Below, piece after piece: positions 46,778 through 59,200 of a stretch of 64,000 nucleotides of DNA. A program made the translations under genes and the position numbers. The notes below the pieces were generated by a model. That model was not told the origin of the DNA. It saw only the letters and a program-made list of their open reading frames with translations, and made no database searches. Source of the stretch: Saposhnikovia divaricata (Eukaryota; Streptophyta; Magnoliopsida; Apiales; Apiaceae); NCBI GenBank assembly GCA_036435485.1, contig CM071597.1, forward strand, positions 11,463,881 to 11,527,880, read 5' to 3'. Position 1 is the first letter of the stretch, and every line of letters starts with the position of its first letter.

Positions 46778-48046
46778 CTAAGGAACAATTTTGGAAATTT
46801 TGAGCTTCTCTATCCAAGAAATGAATGAAGTTTTGGAATTTCTAATCCATGCTCCTTGCTCTTGTTCATAGTAGTTAAAGGACACTCGGTGCCAAATATA
46901 AGATCAGCAAGCCACCAAGCTCCGACATCTTCTAGTTTCGTAGGCACCAAATTGTTTTCTTTTACAATCTTATCCCACATACTTCCTTTATCCTTCATCA
47001 ACTCCGCAATTGTCAACCTCTCTCCGTCTTCAAACTCTCCACACTCCACCTCAAATTGTTCAGCCAACACCTTCCAGAAAATCTTCCACTTGAACGCATC
47101 TCCATTACTGTAATTAAACGCTTCATTCTTGGCGTTTGGGTCCAATGCAGCCCATATCTCTTGCTCAGCAATCAAGTCAGCATCTGAAGCTTCATAATAC
47201 GAACTCCAAGCTTCCTTAGTCCCTAGAAACTTCATAACCGCACCCTCATGTTTGCATATTGAAGCATAAACACAAAGAGTAGATATTATATTCATCATAC
47301 TGTAAGGCGAAAAACTGAATATAACTCCAGGCCTATGGACTGACCAAGTTTAGCCATCTTTTTTGGCTACATTCTCAAACAAGATATCCTCAAGATTATA
47401 GTAAAAATTTGGCGCATCTAGACTTAGAAGATCTTCGGTATACGGAGGATCATGTGCTGCTACCCCAAATGAATAAAAAGACCAAAAGTAATGTTTTCCC
47501 CCAGTTTGTAAACATATATGTTGCAGCTTTGGTGCATTTGGAATGATACAATTTAAAAAATTTGTAAACATTTTGCTATTGATTTCGCAGTTTTCAGCTT
47601 TAGTGGATCCACTAGCCCAAATGACATAAAAGAGTTGAGTCACATCTTTAAGGCCGAAGAGTCATAATTCTGTTTCCTCAGGATTGGATATGTCACACTG
47701 GATGTACTCAACAGGGTGGTTTCCATCCCATGAAGGTCTTGGACGACGAGCAACGCCATAGACTTTCCATGGGCCACCGGGGGTGTCCGGGATGGGGAGA
47801 ATCTCAGCTAGACTATTGCCAACGATGCCTGTAATGCCCACAACTAGGGCCACATTTTCATAGCTCAACGGAACTTCTTCTTGATTCAGTGTTTTCTAAA
47901 GTAAGCAAGCGTGCATGAAGGATTAAATTAGTAGTGAATGAAGAAAAGTTGTACAATTACTAGAAAAGCATGTATGAACATAAATGATTAACAAAGATTA
48001 GAGGATTTACCCTTGCGCCAACTGCACCAGACCAACACCAGCTCAT
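46778..48046 (-). pseudogene. PRISE-family reductase pseudogene
   Basis: Exon 1 (48046-48011, MSWCWSGAVGAR) and exon 2 (47895-46778) keep the family gene structure and splice sites. Exon 2 preserves VVGITGIVGNSLAEIL, VYGVARRPRPSW, NFYYNLEDIL and SVHRPGVIF. Three lesions break it: a TGA after NPEETEL (about 47663), a TAA after AKKDG (about 47354), and a deletion of about ten bases near 46848 that shifts the last 25 codons off frame. The 'SRL' and 'FLGFRN' segments of the intact gene are the damaged places. It is transcribed towards the intact copy (convergent). Its TATA box (TATATAAATAG, minus strand, about 48094-48104) is still present, with MULE-B starting just beyond. Confidence 0.95.
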
Positions 48047-48214
48047 TTTTGTTAGATCGTCTTTTGCTTCTGCATTTTTAACTATACTAGTATGTTACTA
48101 TTTATATACAAAAATGATTTAGAAACGGGATGGGATGATACAAACACTTACAAAAGATCTGGTCCATTAATTCTTTATCTAATCTAACGGCTCAGATTAA
48201 AATCTAATCCTAAC

Positions 48215-48245
<31 letters not shown>

Positions 48246-48334
48246 GTTCACAGGAATCTCTCTCCGACTCTTTCTCTCTGTCTCTGTATCTCTTTCGTAG
48301 CAGTGATCTCTCTCATTAGCATCATCTTCAAAGT

Positions 48335-51300
48335 ATGTTGATGGATTCTAGTTGGGGATTGAATACTCTTGATTCCGTTGAATTACTATCAGGTTTGTAG
48401 TTTTTTTGTTCTTACTGTAAATTTTATCTTCAATGTGTCATATTTTTAGATTCAATATCATCAAATCATGTTCCTTTGTTTCTGTTAAGACTTTTTAATT
48501 GTTCATATGTTGATTGTACTTTAGATTCTATAATATCTGCAGTTGCAGTTGTGTTCCGTACAGTTTAGTTTTTTATACGGATTAAGTAAATATTTTACTA
48601 TGATTCTACAATTGATTCATTACTCTCTGTACTATCAGCATCTGTTTTCATGTGTTTCTATTATTTGTGCTTAGATTCTACATTGGATTCCGTATTCTGT
48701 GTAATAGTATCTCTGTTTAATCACTCCTTGCTTTTTAATCACTTATTAAATGCTTTTGTTCTTTTGATTCTGTGTTAGATTCTATACTCTCTTTACTAGC
48801 AGCTGAGTTCTCTTTTGTTTTGTTTTCCCCTGTGTAATTTCTGAGTTTTATATAGTTTGATTCTACAGTTGATTCCATTTCTCTGTTTGAACAATTTTGT
48901 TTAATTACACCATGCCTTTATAATCATTTATTAAAGTTTTAACATTTTGATTCTATGTTTGATTCTAATTTGCATCAATTATGCCTTGTCCAGGTGCTGG
49001 AAATAATGTCATTGTTGACACTGGTTGTGATTCTATTGCAAATAATGAAGTTGAGGAATTTATAGAGGGTTTTGTCGATTCGTTCAGTAGCAGTGCTCAG
49101 TTATGGATACCAAAAGTTGCAGATAACAAATTAAAACCATATGCTGGACAACGTTTTCCAGATCTTGAATCTGCTTGCCAATTTTACACTGAGTATGCAG
49201 GAATGGTCGGTTTTGATGTTCGTCGAGACACACAACGGGTTCGGAATAGTGTTCTTGTACACAAGTACTTAGTTTGTTCAAAATCAGGAACTCATGATAC
49301 TTCTATGTCCGTTAGTTCAGATAATAGCAGTGGATCGTCTCATCTGTGTAGTAGTGTCTCCAGTACGTCTATAAGAAGGAGGAATACAGTAACAAAAAAG
49401 TGTGATTGTAGTGCTAAAGTTATTATAAAGTTTGATGGGAAGGAACATTATGTGATTGATCGTTTCCTTGAAGCCCATAATCATCCCATGACTTCTGATT
49501 TTGGCAAACAATTCCTAAGGGTTAATCGCTGTATGACTGCTATTCATCGTACATTTGTGGTTGATGCTACAAAATCGAATATCGGTTCATATAGGGGCAC
49601 ACTTTTTACAAATCTTTAAGTGGTTCATATTCTGATGTCGGTGCAACTGCAAAGGATTTTCAAAACTGGATGAGGGATGTGAAGTTGTTTATCAGGAAGA
49701 AAGATGTTGATCTCTTAATTGAGAAATTTAAAATGAAAAAGGATACATCTGATGGGGTTTTTTTTATGAATATGAGACCGACTCAAACGGGCATTTGACT
49801 AGAATTTTTTAGGCTGATGTGCAAGGACGTCAAAGTTATGAAGTTTTTGGTGATGTTGTTTCTTTTGATGCAACGTATCGTATGAATAAGTAAGTGTTTT
49901 TAAAACTTTTATTGACTTATGATAAAGATTTAGCTCAATAAGAGATGCTGTTTATTACCTTTATTGAAGCGTAGTTGTCTCATATTGTGTACTGACTTGT
50001 TTATATGACTGTTGTTTCATTATTTGGCAACCTATCTTCATGAGAGATATAATTTGATTTAATGTTTATTGTATGTTGTAGGTACAGTATGGTTTTCGTA
50101 CCATTTATCGGAGTGGATAATCATTGGAAAAGCATCACTTTTGCTGCTTGTTTGCTTAATCATGAAGATATAACAAATTTCACTTGGGCATGTGAAATGT
50201 TTTTAAAAGTTTTTAAGTGCCCTCCAAAGTGCATAATCATAGATCAATGTGCTGCAATGAAAGTTGCGATTTTTGTCACTTTTCCAGCTTCTGTGATTCA
50301 TCGTTATTGTATGTGGCACATAATGCAAAAGTTTCCTGCCAAGGTATTAATCATGTAATTTGATTGCTTTTATTTTTAGTCGGATCATTTTTTATATTTT
50401 TAGTTTTAGTCTACATTGATTCATTATGCGTTCAGTTTTAGTATATTTTCCTAATATACCAATTTTTATTTCGTTTGTCCATGTAGATTGGTGCTGTTTT
50501 CTGTGTAGAATCTGAGTTCATGAAGAAGTTAAACCGTTTTGTCTGGTCACCTCATTTGTCGGTTGTTGAATTTGAAGAAGGATGGAATAGTGTACTGAAT
50601 GAGCTTAAATTGACTGCGCACGTTTGGCTGAATGAGCTTTATGAAATGAGGAAGTCGTGGATACCTGCCTTTTTCAGGGACAAACCTATAGGAGGCTTAT
50701 TGAGAACTACATCTAGGTCCGAAAGTTCTAACTTTTTCTTTAATCATTTTGTCCAAAAAGGCGACACCCTTTCAGAATTTTACATGTGCTATGAAAGTGC
50801 AATCGATAAACAAGTTTACGAATGTAAAAAACTTGATGATGGAGATAGTTCTGTTCCACGTCCAGCAACAGAAAAGGAAATCGAGAAAGATGCATCTCGG
50901 CTCTACACTAGATCCATATTTTACAAGGTTCAAAAAGAAATTAAAGCCAGTTGCTATCATATTAAATTGGCTGGACAACCAACTGTAGTGGATGGGATTA
51001 ATAAATATGTTGTCAAGGATAAGAGTTTGAACGATACTTTGTTTAAATTTAATTTGTCTTTTTCATCAAATGATGTATCGTGTTCATGTCACCTTTTCAT
51101 GAGAGTTGGATACTTGTGCCGACATTGTTTTTTCTGTCTTGGTTTATGGGGAATTGAAGAGATTCCGTGGCAATTTTTGTGCAATCGATGGATGAAGAAT
51201 GCAGTGAATAGATTATGCACTCTGAAGTTGGGTAGTACAATTGAGGATAGCCAGGGACATAAGACTAGAGATACTTCCAAAAAAGTTTGGATTGAGTTTC

Positions 51301-51763
51301 AAGGATGTTTGGGCGACGTTTCCAACAATAATGATGGTATGGATTATCTTCTTGAAGATATGAAGTCTTTGAGAATTAGAGTCAAGCAGAAGGTCAAGAA
51401 TCCCCGTGCGACAAAGGATGATATACTACAACAAATGTTTGGTGTCAGGCCTTCAACTTCGATTAATGTTCTTCCACCGTTGCCAAGTAATAATAAGGGA
51501 TGTCGCAAGCGAATAATAGGACCTGCTGAAAGAAGTTGTGATGGCAAAGACAGACCTATGAGGCTTTGTAGAGGTTGTAATGAGAAAGGGTTCCATGATT
51601 CATGAAACTATCCGAATAAACGTCAAAAGGCTCAACAGGTTGAAAACAATTCATTAGCGAATGCTCAGAATGTTGATGTTGCGGAAGCTGAACCTCCAAA
51701 TTCTAATTTAGCTCAGGTTATTGATGTCCCGGAATCTGTTCCTCCAAATTTGAATGTGGGTTA
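48335..51763 (+). pseudogene. FAR1-type MULE transposase (mudrA-like), broken
   Basis: Exons are 48335-48392 (MLMDSSWGLNTLDSVELLS), 48994 to about 49896, 50082-50343, and 50487 to about 51763, with GT-AG joins that keep frame between exons. Exon 2 starts with a FAR1 DNA-binding domain (YAGQRFPDLESACQFYTEYA ... KKCDCSAK ... HNHPM). The MULE transposase core follows: VSFDATYRMN with the first Asp, VPFIGVDNHW, IIDQCAAMK and HRYCMWHIMQK. A SWIM zinc finger (CSCHLFMRVGYLCRHC) and a CCHC-like tail lie at the C-terminus. Lesions: a frameshift near 49600, a second near 49757 in a T run, a TAG replacing Trp at about 49811, and a TGA near 51603. The element is probably not self-mobile. Confidence 0.85.
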
Positions 51764-52699
51764 ATGCTTCCATTTTCAACTCTATTATTCTAGCAGTTTT
51801 TTTTGTTCATTAAAGATTGTAGTTGTTAGATTTTTTCAGATTATTATGGATAAGACTTGTTTTCTTTGGTGGTTTTATAAATGATCATTTTTATAATTCC
51901 AGTTTGATTTGGTTATGACTAAATTTATTAGGTAACAAATACTATTTATATGAGATTATGTGTAGGATTCTGTTCTACCATCATTTTGTTTATCACTAGT
52001 TTTTGGTAAATGATTTTGCACTATCAAATGTTTTCTTATTTACTCATTTTGAATTTTTTCCCCCAACCCTATTGATTATTTTATACAATAGAATCATGTA
52101 GAGAATTATTAATTTTTTTTATTTCTTAAAATTTTACCTTGAGGGGTTCCACATTTCGGGTTTAACTTTACCATTTCGGGTTTTAGCAATACTCCGAACG
52201 ACAAATAAACTGTTCATGGACTTAGTAAGCAAACCATTTAAAAATTTGTATATAAATAAAAAATTATATTATATACAATTATTAATAACAACATGCTAGA
52301 TGGAAATGTGTCTTGAATTGATAGGGCCAACTCCCGTTTTTTTGATAGCTTTTTTAATTATTAAAATATTCAAATTTAATTTTAAATTTTAATTAATATG
52401 ATTTAGGGTTAAGTTATGATTTATGGTAATAAATCAACTGTTACAGAATCTACCATAGAATCTAGCATAAAATATTATATACAATTTTTTTATTATAAAT
52501 TAACAGGCGGGAAGACAAATCGTTTTTTCTGAAGGTTCATTTTTTAAGGTTAATAATGTATCCCGCGTGCAGTTATGACTGGAAGGTGTGTCACTTGGCT
52601 CTTCATAGTCACAACCCTCTACTATAACACCTTTGCCCCTTTCCTTTGTCTATCATCCTTTTCCCACAAACTTTATACCATTCTTCTACTAAAATTTAC
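51764..52699. other. Spacer in MULE-B between the transposase and the downstream ORF
   Basis: AT-rich, without a supported gene. TAGAATC-type motifs occur at about 52090, 52446 and 52457. The stretch 52600-52700 contains ACTATAACACC and a C/T-rich part, and may be the promoter and leader of the ORF at 52700. Confidence 0.4.
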
Positions 52700-53009
52700 A
52701 ATGGTTCTCCAAGATTCTGATTTCTTTTATGAGGACTACACCGTCCGTATTAATGGTGTGTTCTACAGAGTTGATATGATCCCAGACTCAGTTCATGCAA
52801 CCCTTTGTGCAGACACAGTGCAGATAAACTGGTTTTTAATGGACTATAGGTTTCAAGATCAGGAGGAATGGGACCGGAATATAATGGAGCGTAATTTAAG
52901 GATTATTGGGTTTGCTTCCACAATGTCTCGGATTCTGCATTCAAAGGAAGATGCTTTGAAGAAAAATAATGAAAAGAAACAGAAGACAGAAGGATCTAGT
53001 AGTTTTTAA
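52700..53009 (+). CDS. Unrecognised 102-aa ORF carried by MULE-B
   Basis: The frame from the ATG at 52700 (ACAATGG context) reads MVLQDSDFFYEDYTVRINGV, continues through DMIPDSVHATLCADTVQINW, and ends in a Lys-rich stretch (KKNNEKKQK) before TEGSSSF. An upstream in-frame ATG at 52575 would add a hydrophobic stretch of about 40 residues that reads more like leader sequence. There are no stops, and the composition looks protein-like (acidic/aromatic start, basic tail). I recognise no family. It is placed 3' of the transposase, in the same orientation. It may be an element-encoded accessory protein or a captured gene piece. Confidence 0.45.
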
Positions 53010-54358
53010 AATTATTATATGTAATGAATCAATGATTATCTGAAATATTGAAATGAATTATTATGATTGTAATGATGAAGAAATATAATGCTTTGTTTAT
53101 TATTCTCTTTTTGTTGATTCCGTTTTGTTATGTTTTAGTTTTTTTTTATATTTCAATGCTTGCATATGAAATTTTTTTGAATCATTTAAATCTTCCTAAA
53201 TGCAAAAAAAAAAAATTACAACATTGTGACTAATATATTACATCGTATATCTAAGATAATAAACGGATATTATTAATCAAATATGGGAACAAAAGAACCA
53301 AGGGGAATAAAAAATAAAATAATTAGAAAAAAATTTGAAAATGATTGAAAATGTAAACTTTGATTAAATGACTAAAAATGAATAAAAAATAAAATAATTA
53401 AATGGAGAAAGAGATTTCAAATAGAGTCATTTTATTTAAGTTTAGAAAAATATTTAGAGATTTTATGTTAATTTTGGCACAGGATTTAGACTGTCTAAAT
53501 GGGATTAATCGGTCGCCTAGACCGATTTTTAGAACACCGCTTTTAATTTCTTAAAAATTTTACGATATCTAATATGAGATCCTCTTACCCATAATTTAAC
53601 TTGTTAAGATTCAAGAGGTTGTTGTTCAAGAAACAAGGAGGATCAATGATAGAATCTAATATAGAATAAAAAAATATTATATGAATGAATGATGTTTTAA
53701 TATAATGAAGAATTGTTTGTTTCAATTTTTTTTTATTTTTTTTATAAAACATTGTTAAGTACTAGATTCTATATTGTACTGTTTGTTTTTGTCTCAAAAT
53801 TAAATTCAGTTTGATAATGTTAACATATGAAAAATTATTTCTAAAAAATGTTATTTTAGTTTATAATTTGTCATATGTTAGAAAAACCTAATGTAGTTTA
53901 TAATGAACAAGCCTTCTAATTGAATCTAATATAGAATCATACTAAAACCATGCTAACTGTTTGTACAATGGATATCTATAAACACAAAGTGACTCAAATT
54001 GAAGACTCAGAAAACTCAGCTACTAAAAGTGAAGACCGAGTGAACTAAAAGAAAACACAACAACATTATAAACATTTGGATCCCATATTAGAACTCAATA
54101 AACTCATCACACCAAACACAAGCACTGAGGTAACTTAGCAGCAATCAAAACTTAATACAATTTGGTAAACTCAGTAAACGGCAAAACTCGACTCAGCAAA
54201 ATAACAATCGAACCAGCTAAACACACAAAACAGAACGGAGAAAACGAGAATGGCCACTGCACTCGCCTGCAGGGCTCATCTACCATTTTAATATTTATCA
54301 CCAAATAAAAATAAAATACTCATGAAGAAACATTACAAGAAGCTGTTAATAAACCATT
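53010..54358. other. Non-coding middle of MULE-B
   Basis: AT-rich. It has GAATCTAATATAGAATC-type motifs at about 53650, 53765 and 53924, which are the same half sites as at the element ends. The stretch 53985-54180 is rich in ACTCA-type short repeats. No gene was accepted. Confidence 0.4.
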
Positions 54359-54763
54359 TCAAAAAAGGTTAAACATTATAGATTCTGTTTGCTCAATTTG
54401 CAAAATATGATTTGCATACCTATCATAAAAATACTGAACAGCCTTAACTACATTGTTAATTGAAATCAGACCCAAATTATCAAGATAATTCATTACAATG
54501 TATTTAAATCTATCTAAAAAAGCCTTTGGTGATGCAGTCAAAGTAGTCCAAATTTTGTAGTTTATGCAACATTTATGTATTGAAAGTAGTCTTCCAAGGT
54601 TGCCGTTGAAACATATCTGGACCTTGATAATATCAAATGGCTTCAAAAAGGGGCGTTCTTGATGTTTCAAAATGACAAAATATAAAGGGTTTGGCACCGT
54701 CTCGAATAAAGTTGCAGTGATGCATTGCGTATTGCTTAATTCCTCCCTCGTTCTTTCATCCAT
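54359..54763 (-). CDS. Unrecognised 134-aa minus-strand ORF in MULE-B
   Basis: Behind a TTTTCTTTTCAG acceptor-like tract, the minus strand reads LLN and then MDERTREELSNTQCITATLF, continuing through NPLYFVILKHQERPFLKPFD and a Leu/Ile-rich C-terminal half (FKYIVMNYLDNLGLISINNV) to a stop at 54359. It follows the last Ulp1 exon on the same strand, but the visible splice phases do not join it in frame to that exon. It is either a separate gene or a further exon through a junction I missed. The family is not recognised. Confidence 0.4.
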   Translation of the reverse strand: MDERTREELSNTQCITATLFETVPNPLYFVILKHQERPFLKPFDIIKVQICFNGNLGRLLSIHKCCINYKIWTTLTASPKAFLDRFKYIVMNYLDNLGLISINNVVKAVQYFYDRYANHILQIEQTESIMFNLF

Positions 54764-54928
54764 GTTGAGCAACTGAAAAGAAAAACAGTTTGTAAATAAA
54801 ACTACATTTTGTGAATAAACCATAAAGATAAACCAATATCCCTGTTAGATTCTACATTAGATTCTGTTTTCTGTGTCAACCATAAAGATAAATCGTAAAG
54901 AGACCTAAATGCATTAATCGATATACCT

Positions 54929-56196
54929 GTCTGATTAATTTCTTCTTGCATCTCAAGTCGTAGGTTATTAAGCTGACAAGAAATTATTTTGTACGCATAG
55001 AGTTGCCTTGCCTTCTTTAACTGCCTCTTTTGAGCTTGCTGCACAAATGTTAAAAATAAACTTCTTCAGTAACATTTACCTTACATACCATAGAAACTCA
55101 CAATGCATCTAATATAACAATGAAACAAACATATAATCTACTCATAAGAAAACAAAAACATGTATTCCAAGTTACAACAGAAGGATGACAACCTTGAGGC
55201 TCTTAAACATGCATTCAGAAATTTACAGGTATCCTTATCATCATAAATGATTTAAACAAGAAAGTAATATTCCAAGTTACAACAGGAACTTCCAGGCAAA
55301 TCGACTAGGTCAAGCGATTAGTTTCATGATAAACAATGTACTGATGTATGTTTAATTATTACTTATCTTTGATTACCTTGTCATTGTCAGTTAATAACTT
55401 GGATTCCCAGCCGCGCACTCCATTTCCTTTATAGGTCTCCATATGCCGAATTGAATAAATTCCACAATCAAACTTATTTTTCTCTGTGTGCCATTTCATC
55501 TCAAGCCTTGTAATTGGCACTTTAGCTAAGTCTATGGATTTTTTCACATTGATATCCATCATATATGTCACGAAATTCTCTTGCTGTAATTTAAAAAAAT
55601 GCCACTTATTAATTAGTATGCTAAGAATATTAATCATAACAAAAGTAATTGAATTCCTATCTTACCAAGATTTCTGGTATTCCATCATAAATGGATGTAT
55701 TATCCTCTCCTACTTTATTGTTGTCCAGAATTTCAATTGCTGGGGACTTAAGATTGAAGCAGATGACATAGTAGTGGTGGATGCAATGTATAGGGAAGAA
55801 GACCTACATTTTAGTTGTCAATTTTTAAAACTAGTTTATATATGCAAACTAGAAAACTAAAAACTATTAAAATATAGTTTGAAAAGGTATACCAGATCAA
55901 CATTTTTTAGTTGAACCAATTGTTTTTGAAGCACATGATCCAAATTATCTTTGAATCTCCTATATTGATTTTCTTTCATGATAAGCTCTTCTTGAATGTC
56001 CTTAAAAATGTTTCGAGGCTTCAATCCACTTCTTGTATTCAATGTTCCAATCTGTTGAAGAAATAGATACATAATTAGGTTTAGAAAATTGTCTGATGCT
56101 ATATAAGTAATTGATTACCTTTTACAAGTTATAAATAAAATACCATATTGTAAGTGTTGAAAAAATATCTGTGTGGAGATTCCACCGATCTAAACT
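54929..56196 (-). pseudogene. Ulp1/SENP-type cysteine protease gene of MULE-B, 5' end cut off
   Basis: Minus-strand exons with GT-AG sites: about 56196-56141 (NEDEKFRSVESPHRYF), 56053 to about 55891 (IGTLNTRSGLKPRNIF ... LKNVDL), about 55812-55668 (VFFPIHCIHHYYVICFNL ... IEILDNN), about 55592-55380 (QENFVTYMMDINVKK ... FDCGIYSIRHMETY) and 55039 to about 54929 (QAQKRQLKKARQLYAYK). This is the C-terminal catalytic domain of Ulp1 proteases (de-SUMOylating type), with the His of HHYY, the Asp of ILDNN and the Cys of DCGIY. The oxyanion Gln six residues before Cys is replaced by Glu. No internal stops are seen. The N-terminal part is missing because a copia element interrupts at 56210. Confidence 0.7.
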
Positions 56197-56209
56197 TTTC
56201 ATCCTCGTT

Positions 56210-59200
56210 TAATATGCATGTATAAGTGTCTAAAACACCACAGACAAGTTGCCTATCTAGCTGCAATGTCTGAATTTCATGTTTCATACACACAACTGAG
56301 AGACGGAATCTGTGAAGTGACAGATAGAGAGAAAACTACTACTGCTAAGAGGAACAGGAATGGTAAAATTGGAATAAACAAAGAGAATAATTATAAGTAT
56401 ATTCCAAATGCACCAAGGAAAGTGTGTTTAAACTGTGGTAACTCTAATCATCTTGCTATTGATTGCAGGAGGAGTAAAAAGAAGGCTACTGTAGTTCCTA
56501 AGTCTGAAATTAGGAATAGATCAGTATTTTATAAACCACAGAATCCTTGTTTTCACCGTGGCAGTAAATGGCATTCTATTTATACATGTGAAGAATACCA
56601 TAGTTTGTACTACAATCATTATGATCCGTTGCCAAAGTTCAATAAAAGTGCAAATTCTGGTAAAACAAAAAGTCTGGATACTAAGCATGCATCTGTTAAT
56701 TCTGATAATGACAAAGCAAATTCTGATGGATTTAAATCTGACAGGACTGCTTTTGTTAAAAAGACTTCTGCTGCTAAAAATGTTAAGTTGCATGCAAAAA
56801 GAACCCAACAAGTGTGGGTTATAAAAAATTCTAACTGAGCTCTTTGTGTTTCTGATTGCAGGGTAAAAAGAAAAATGTGTTAGTCATTAATAGTGGATGC
56901 TCTGTGCACATGACTAGAAACAAAACCTTGCTATCAGAATTTGAGGAGAAAGCTAGCCCAACAGTGTCTTATGGAGATGGCAACATTGGACAAACTTTGG
57001 GATATGGCAATATAATCATTGGAAATGTCATCATTGAAAAAGTAGCTCTGGTTAGAGGACTCAAACACAATCTGCTTAGTGTTAGTCAAATCACAGACAG
57101 AGGTTATCCTGTCAACTTTAATGATACTCACTTTGAAGTGATCAGTAAAACATCTGGAAGGATTGTCTTAACTGGTCAAAGACGTGGTAACATTTATGAA
57201 GCCAACGTCTACACTAATACTGATGGTCCCTCAACATGTCTCATCAGTAAAGCGACAATAGATGAAAGTTGGAAGTGGCACAAGAAGCTTTCTCATCTCA
57301 ACTTCAACAACATCAATGATTTGGTTAAGAAAGATTTGGTGAGAGGATTACCAAAGGAGTTGTATACTCCAGATGGACTCTGTGATGCTTGTCAGAAGGC
57401 CAAACAGAGAAGGACATCATTCAAGAGTAAATCTGAATCCTCAATTGATGAACCATATCACATGCTACACCTTGACTTGTTTGGACCAGTCCACATTATG
57501 TCCATCAGTAAGAAAAGGTATACTCTAGTCATTGTTGATGAATATACTAGATTTACCTGGGTGTATTTTCTGCACAGAAAAGATGAAACTGCTAAGATAC
57601 TTTTGTACCATGTGAGAGTCATTGAGACTGGCATAAAGTTCAAAGGAATAGTTCAACAATTCTCTGCTCCTGGCACACCCCAGCAAAATGGAGCAGTTGA
57701 AAGGAAGAACATAACTCTTATTGAAGCTGGCAGAACAATGTTGGAGGAAGATAAACTACCTACATATTTCTGGAAAGAAGCAGTCAACACAGCATGCTAT
57801 ACTCAGAACATTACTTTAATCAACAGACATGGTGTCACCCCTTATCAAATGATTAAAGAGAAGAAGCCAAGTCTGAAACATTTAAATGTGTTTGGCTGCA
57901 AGTGCTTTGTTCCAAGACCTCATCCTGAACAGCTAGGAAAGTTTGAAACTAAAGCTGATGAGGGAATCTTTATTAGCTATCCATCAACAAGAGCCTTTAA
58001 AGTCTATAACCTAAGAACAAGGACAATCATGGAGTCTATTAATGTTTCTTTTGATGATAAGAAGATAACAAGATTGCTGAAGACTCACATGACAGTTTGA
58101 TCTTTGCAAATGAATCTACCAAGAATTCTGATGAAGTAATGTCAGATACTGATACTCCATCAGATCCTGACGATCGACCAATGCCTGATGAAACACTAGT
58201 TACTGATGATGATTCAAATAATGCAAATGTTGAGGGGGAGAATCAGCAAAATACCATCAGTACTGATACAACTCAAACATCATGAGGAGATTCATCAGAA
58301 ACAGATTCAAGTGATAATCCTGACAGCACTTCAGGAGGAGATAGCACTATCTCAGGGGGAGCTTCTAATGATTCCAGTTCTTTCGAAGATAACATCAATC
58401 CAGGGGGAGCATCCAACTCAAGAAATGATTTACCATCAACAAGGAAATGGATCAAAAGCCATACTCCTGATTTAATTATTGGGAATCCTGATGCAGGTGT
58501 TAAAACCAGAAGTGCACCACAAAATGAATGCCTCTATAATAACTTTCTGTCAAAGGAGGAGCCTAAGAAAATTGAAGATGCACTCAAGGATGCTGATTGG
58601 GTTACATCAATGCAAGAAGAACTGAATGAATTTAAGAGAAATGAAGTTTGGAAACTTGTACCAAGACCAAAGGGTAGATCAATTGTTGGTACAAAGTGGG
58701 TGTTTAGAAACAAGATAGATTCAGATGGCACTATTATGAGGAATAAAGCAAGGCTAGTTGCATAGGGGTACTCTCAACAGGAAGGAATAGACTATGATGA
58801 GACTTTTGCTCCTGTTGCAAGGCTAGAAGCCATCAGAATTTTTCTAGCATATGTAGCCCACAAGAAATTCAAAGTGTTCCAGATGGATGTTAAAGGCGCT
58901 TTTTCTAAATGGAGAATTGGAAGAGGAGGTATATGTTGAACAACCTCATGGCTTCATTGATCCTAGATATCCAGATCATGTCTATAGACTGGATAAAGCA
59001 CTTTCTGGACTAAAGCAAGCTGCAAGAGCCTGGTATGAAAACTCTGGCTCAATTCTTACTGGAAAGTGGTTTCTAATGAGGTACAATTGACAAAACCTTG
59101 TTTTACTTGAATCATGGTAAGGACTTGCTGTTAGTTCAGATTTATGTTGATGATATCATTTTTGGGTCAACTAACTCCAAATTGTGTGAGAAGTTTTCAA

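Larger units (their letters stand above)
48115..56209 (+). mobile_element. MULE-B: Mutator-like element with FAR1-type transposase and Ulp1 protease gene
   Basis: A broken FAR1/MULE transposase (48335-51763, +) and an oppositely oriented Ulp1-type cysteine protease gene (56196-54929, -) lie between GATTCTA-rich flanks (48340-48970, 53640-53950). A (CT)n tract lies at 48220-48244, as in MULE-A. MULEs carrying Ulp1-like genes (the Kaonashi type in Arabidopsis, similar ones in melon) are known. The left border is estimated at about 48115, just upstream of the PRISE pseudogene promoter. The right end is lost at the copia junction near 56210. No terminal repeat or target duplication could be established. 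Confidence 0.7.
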
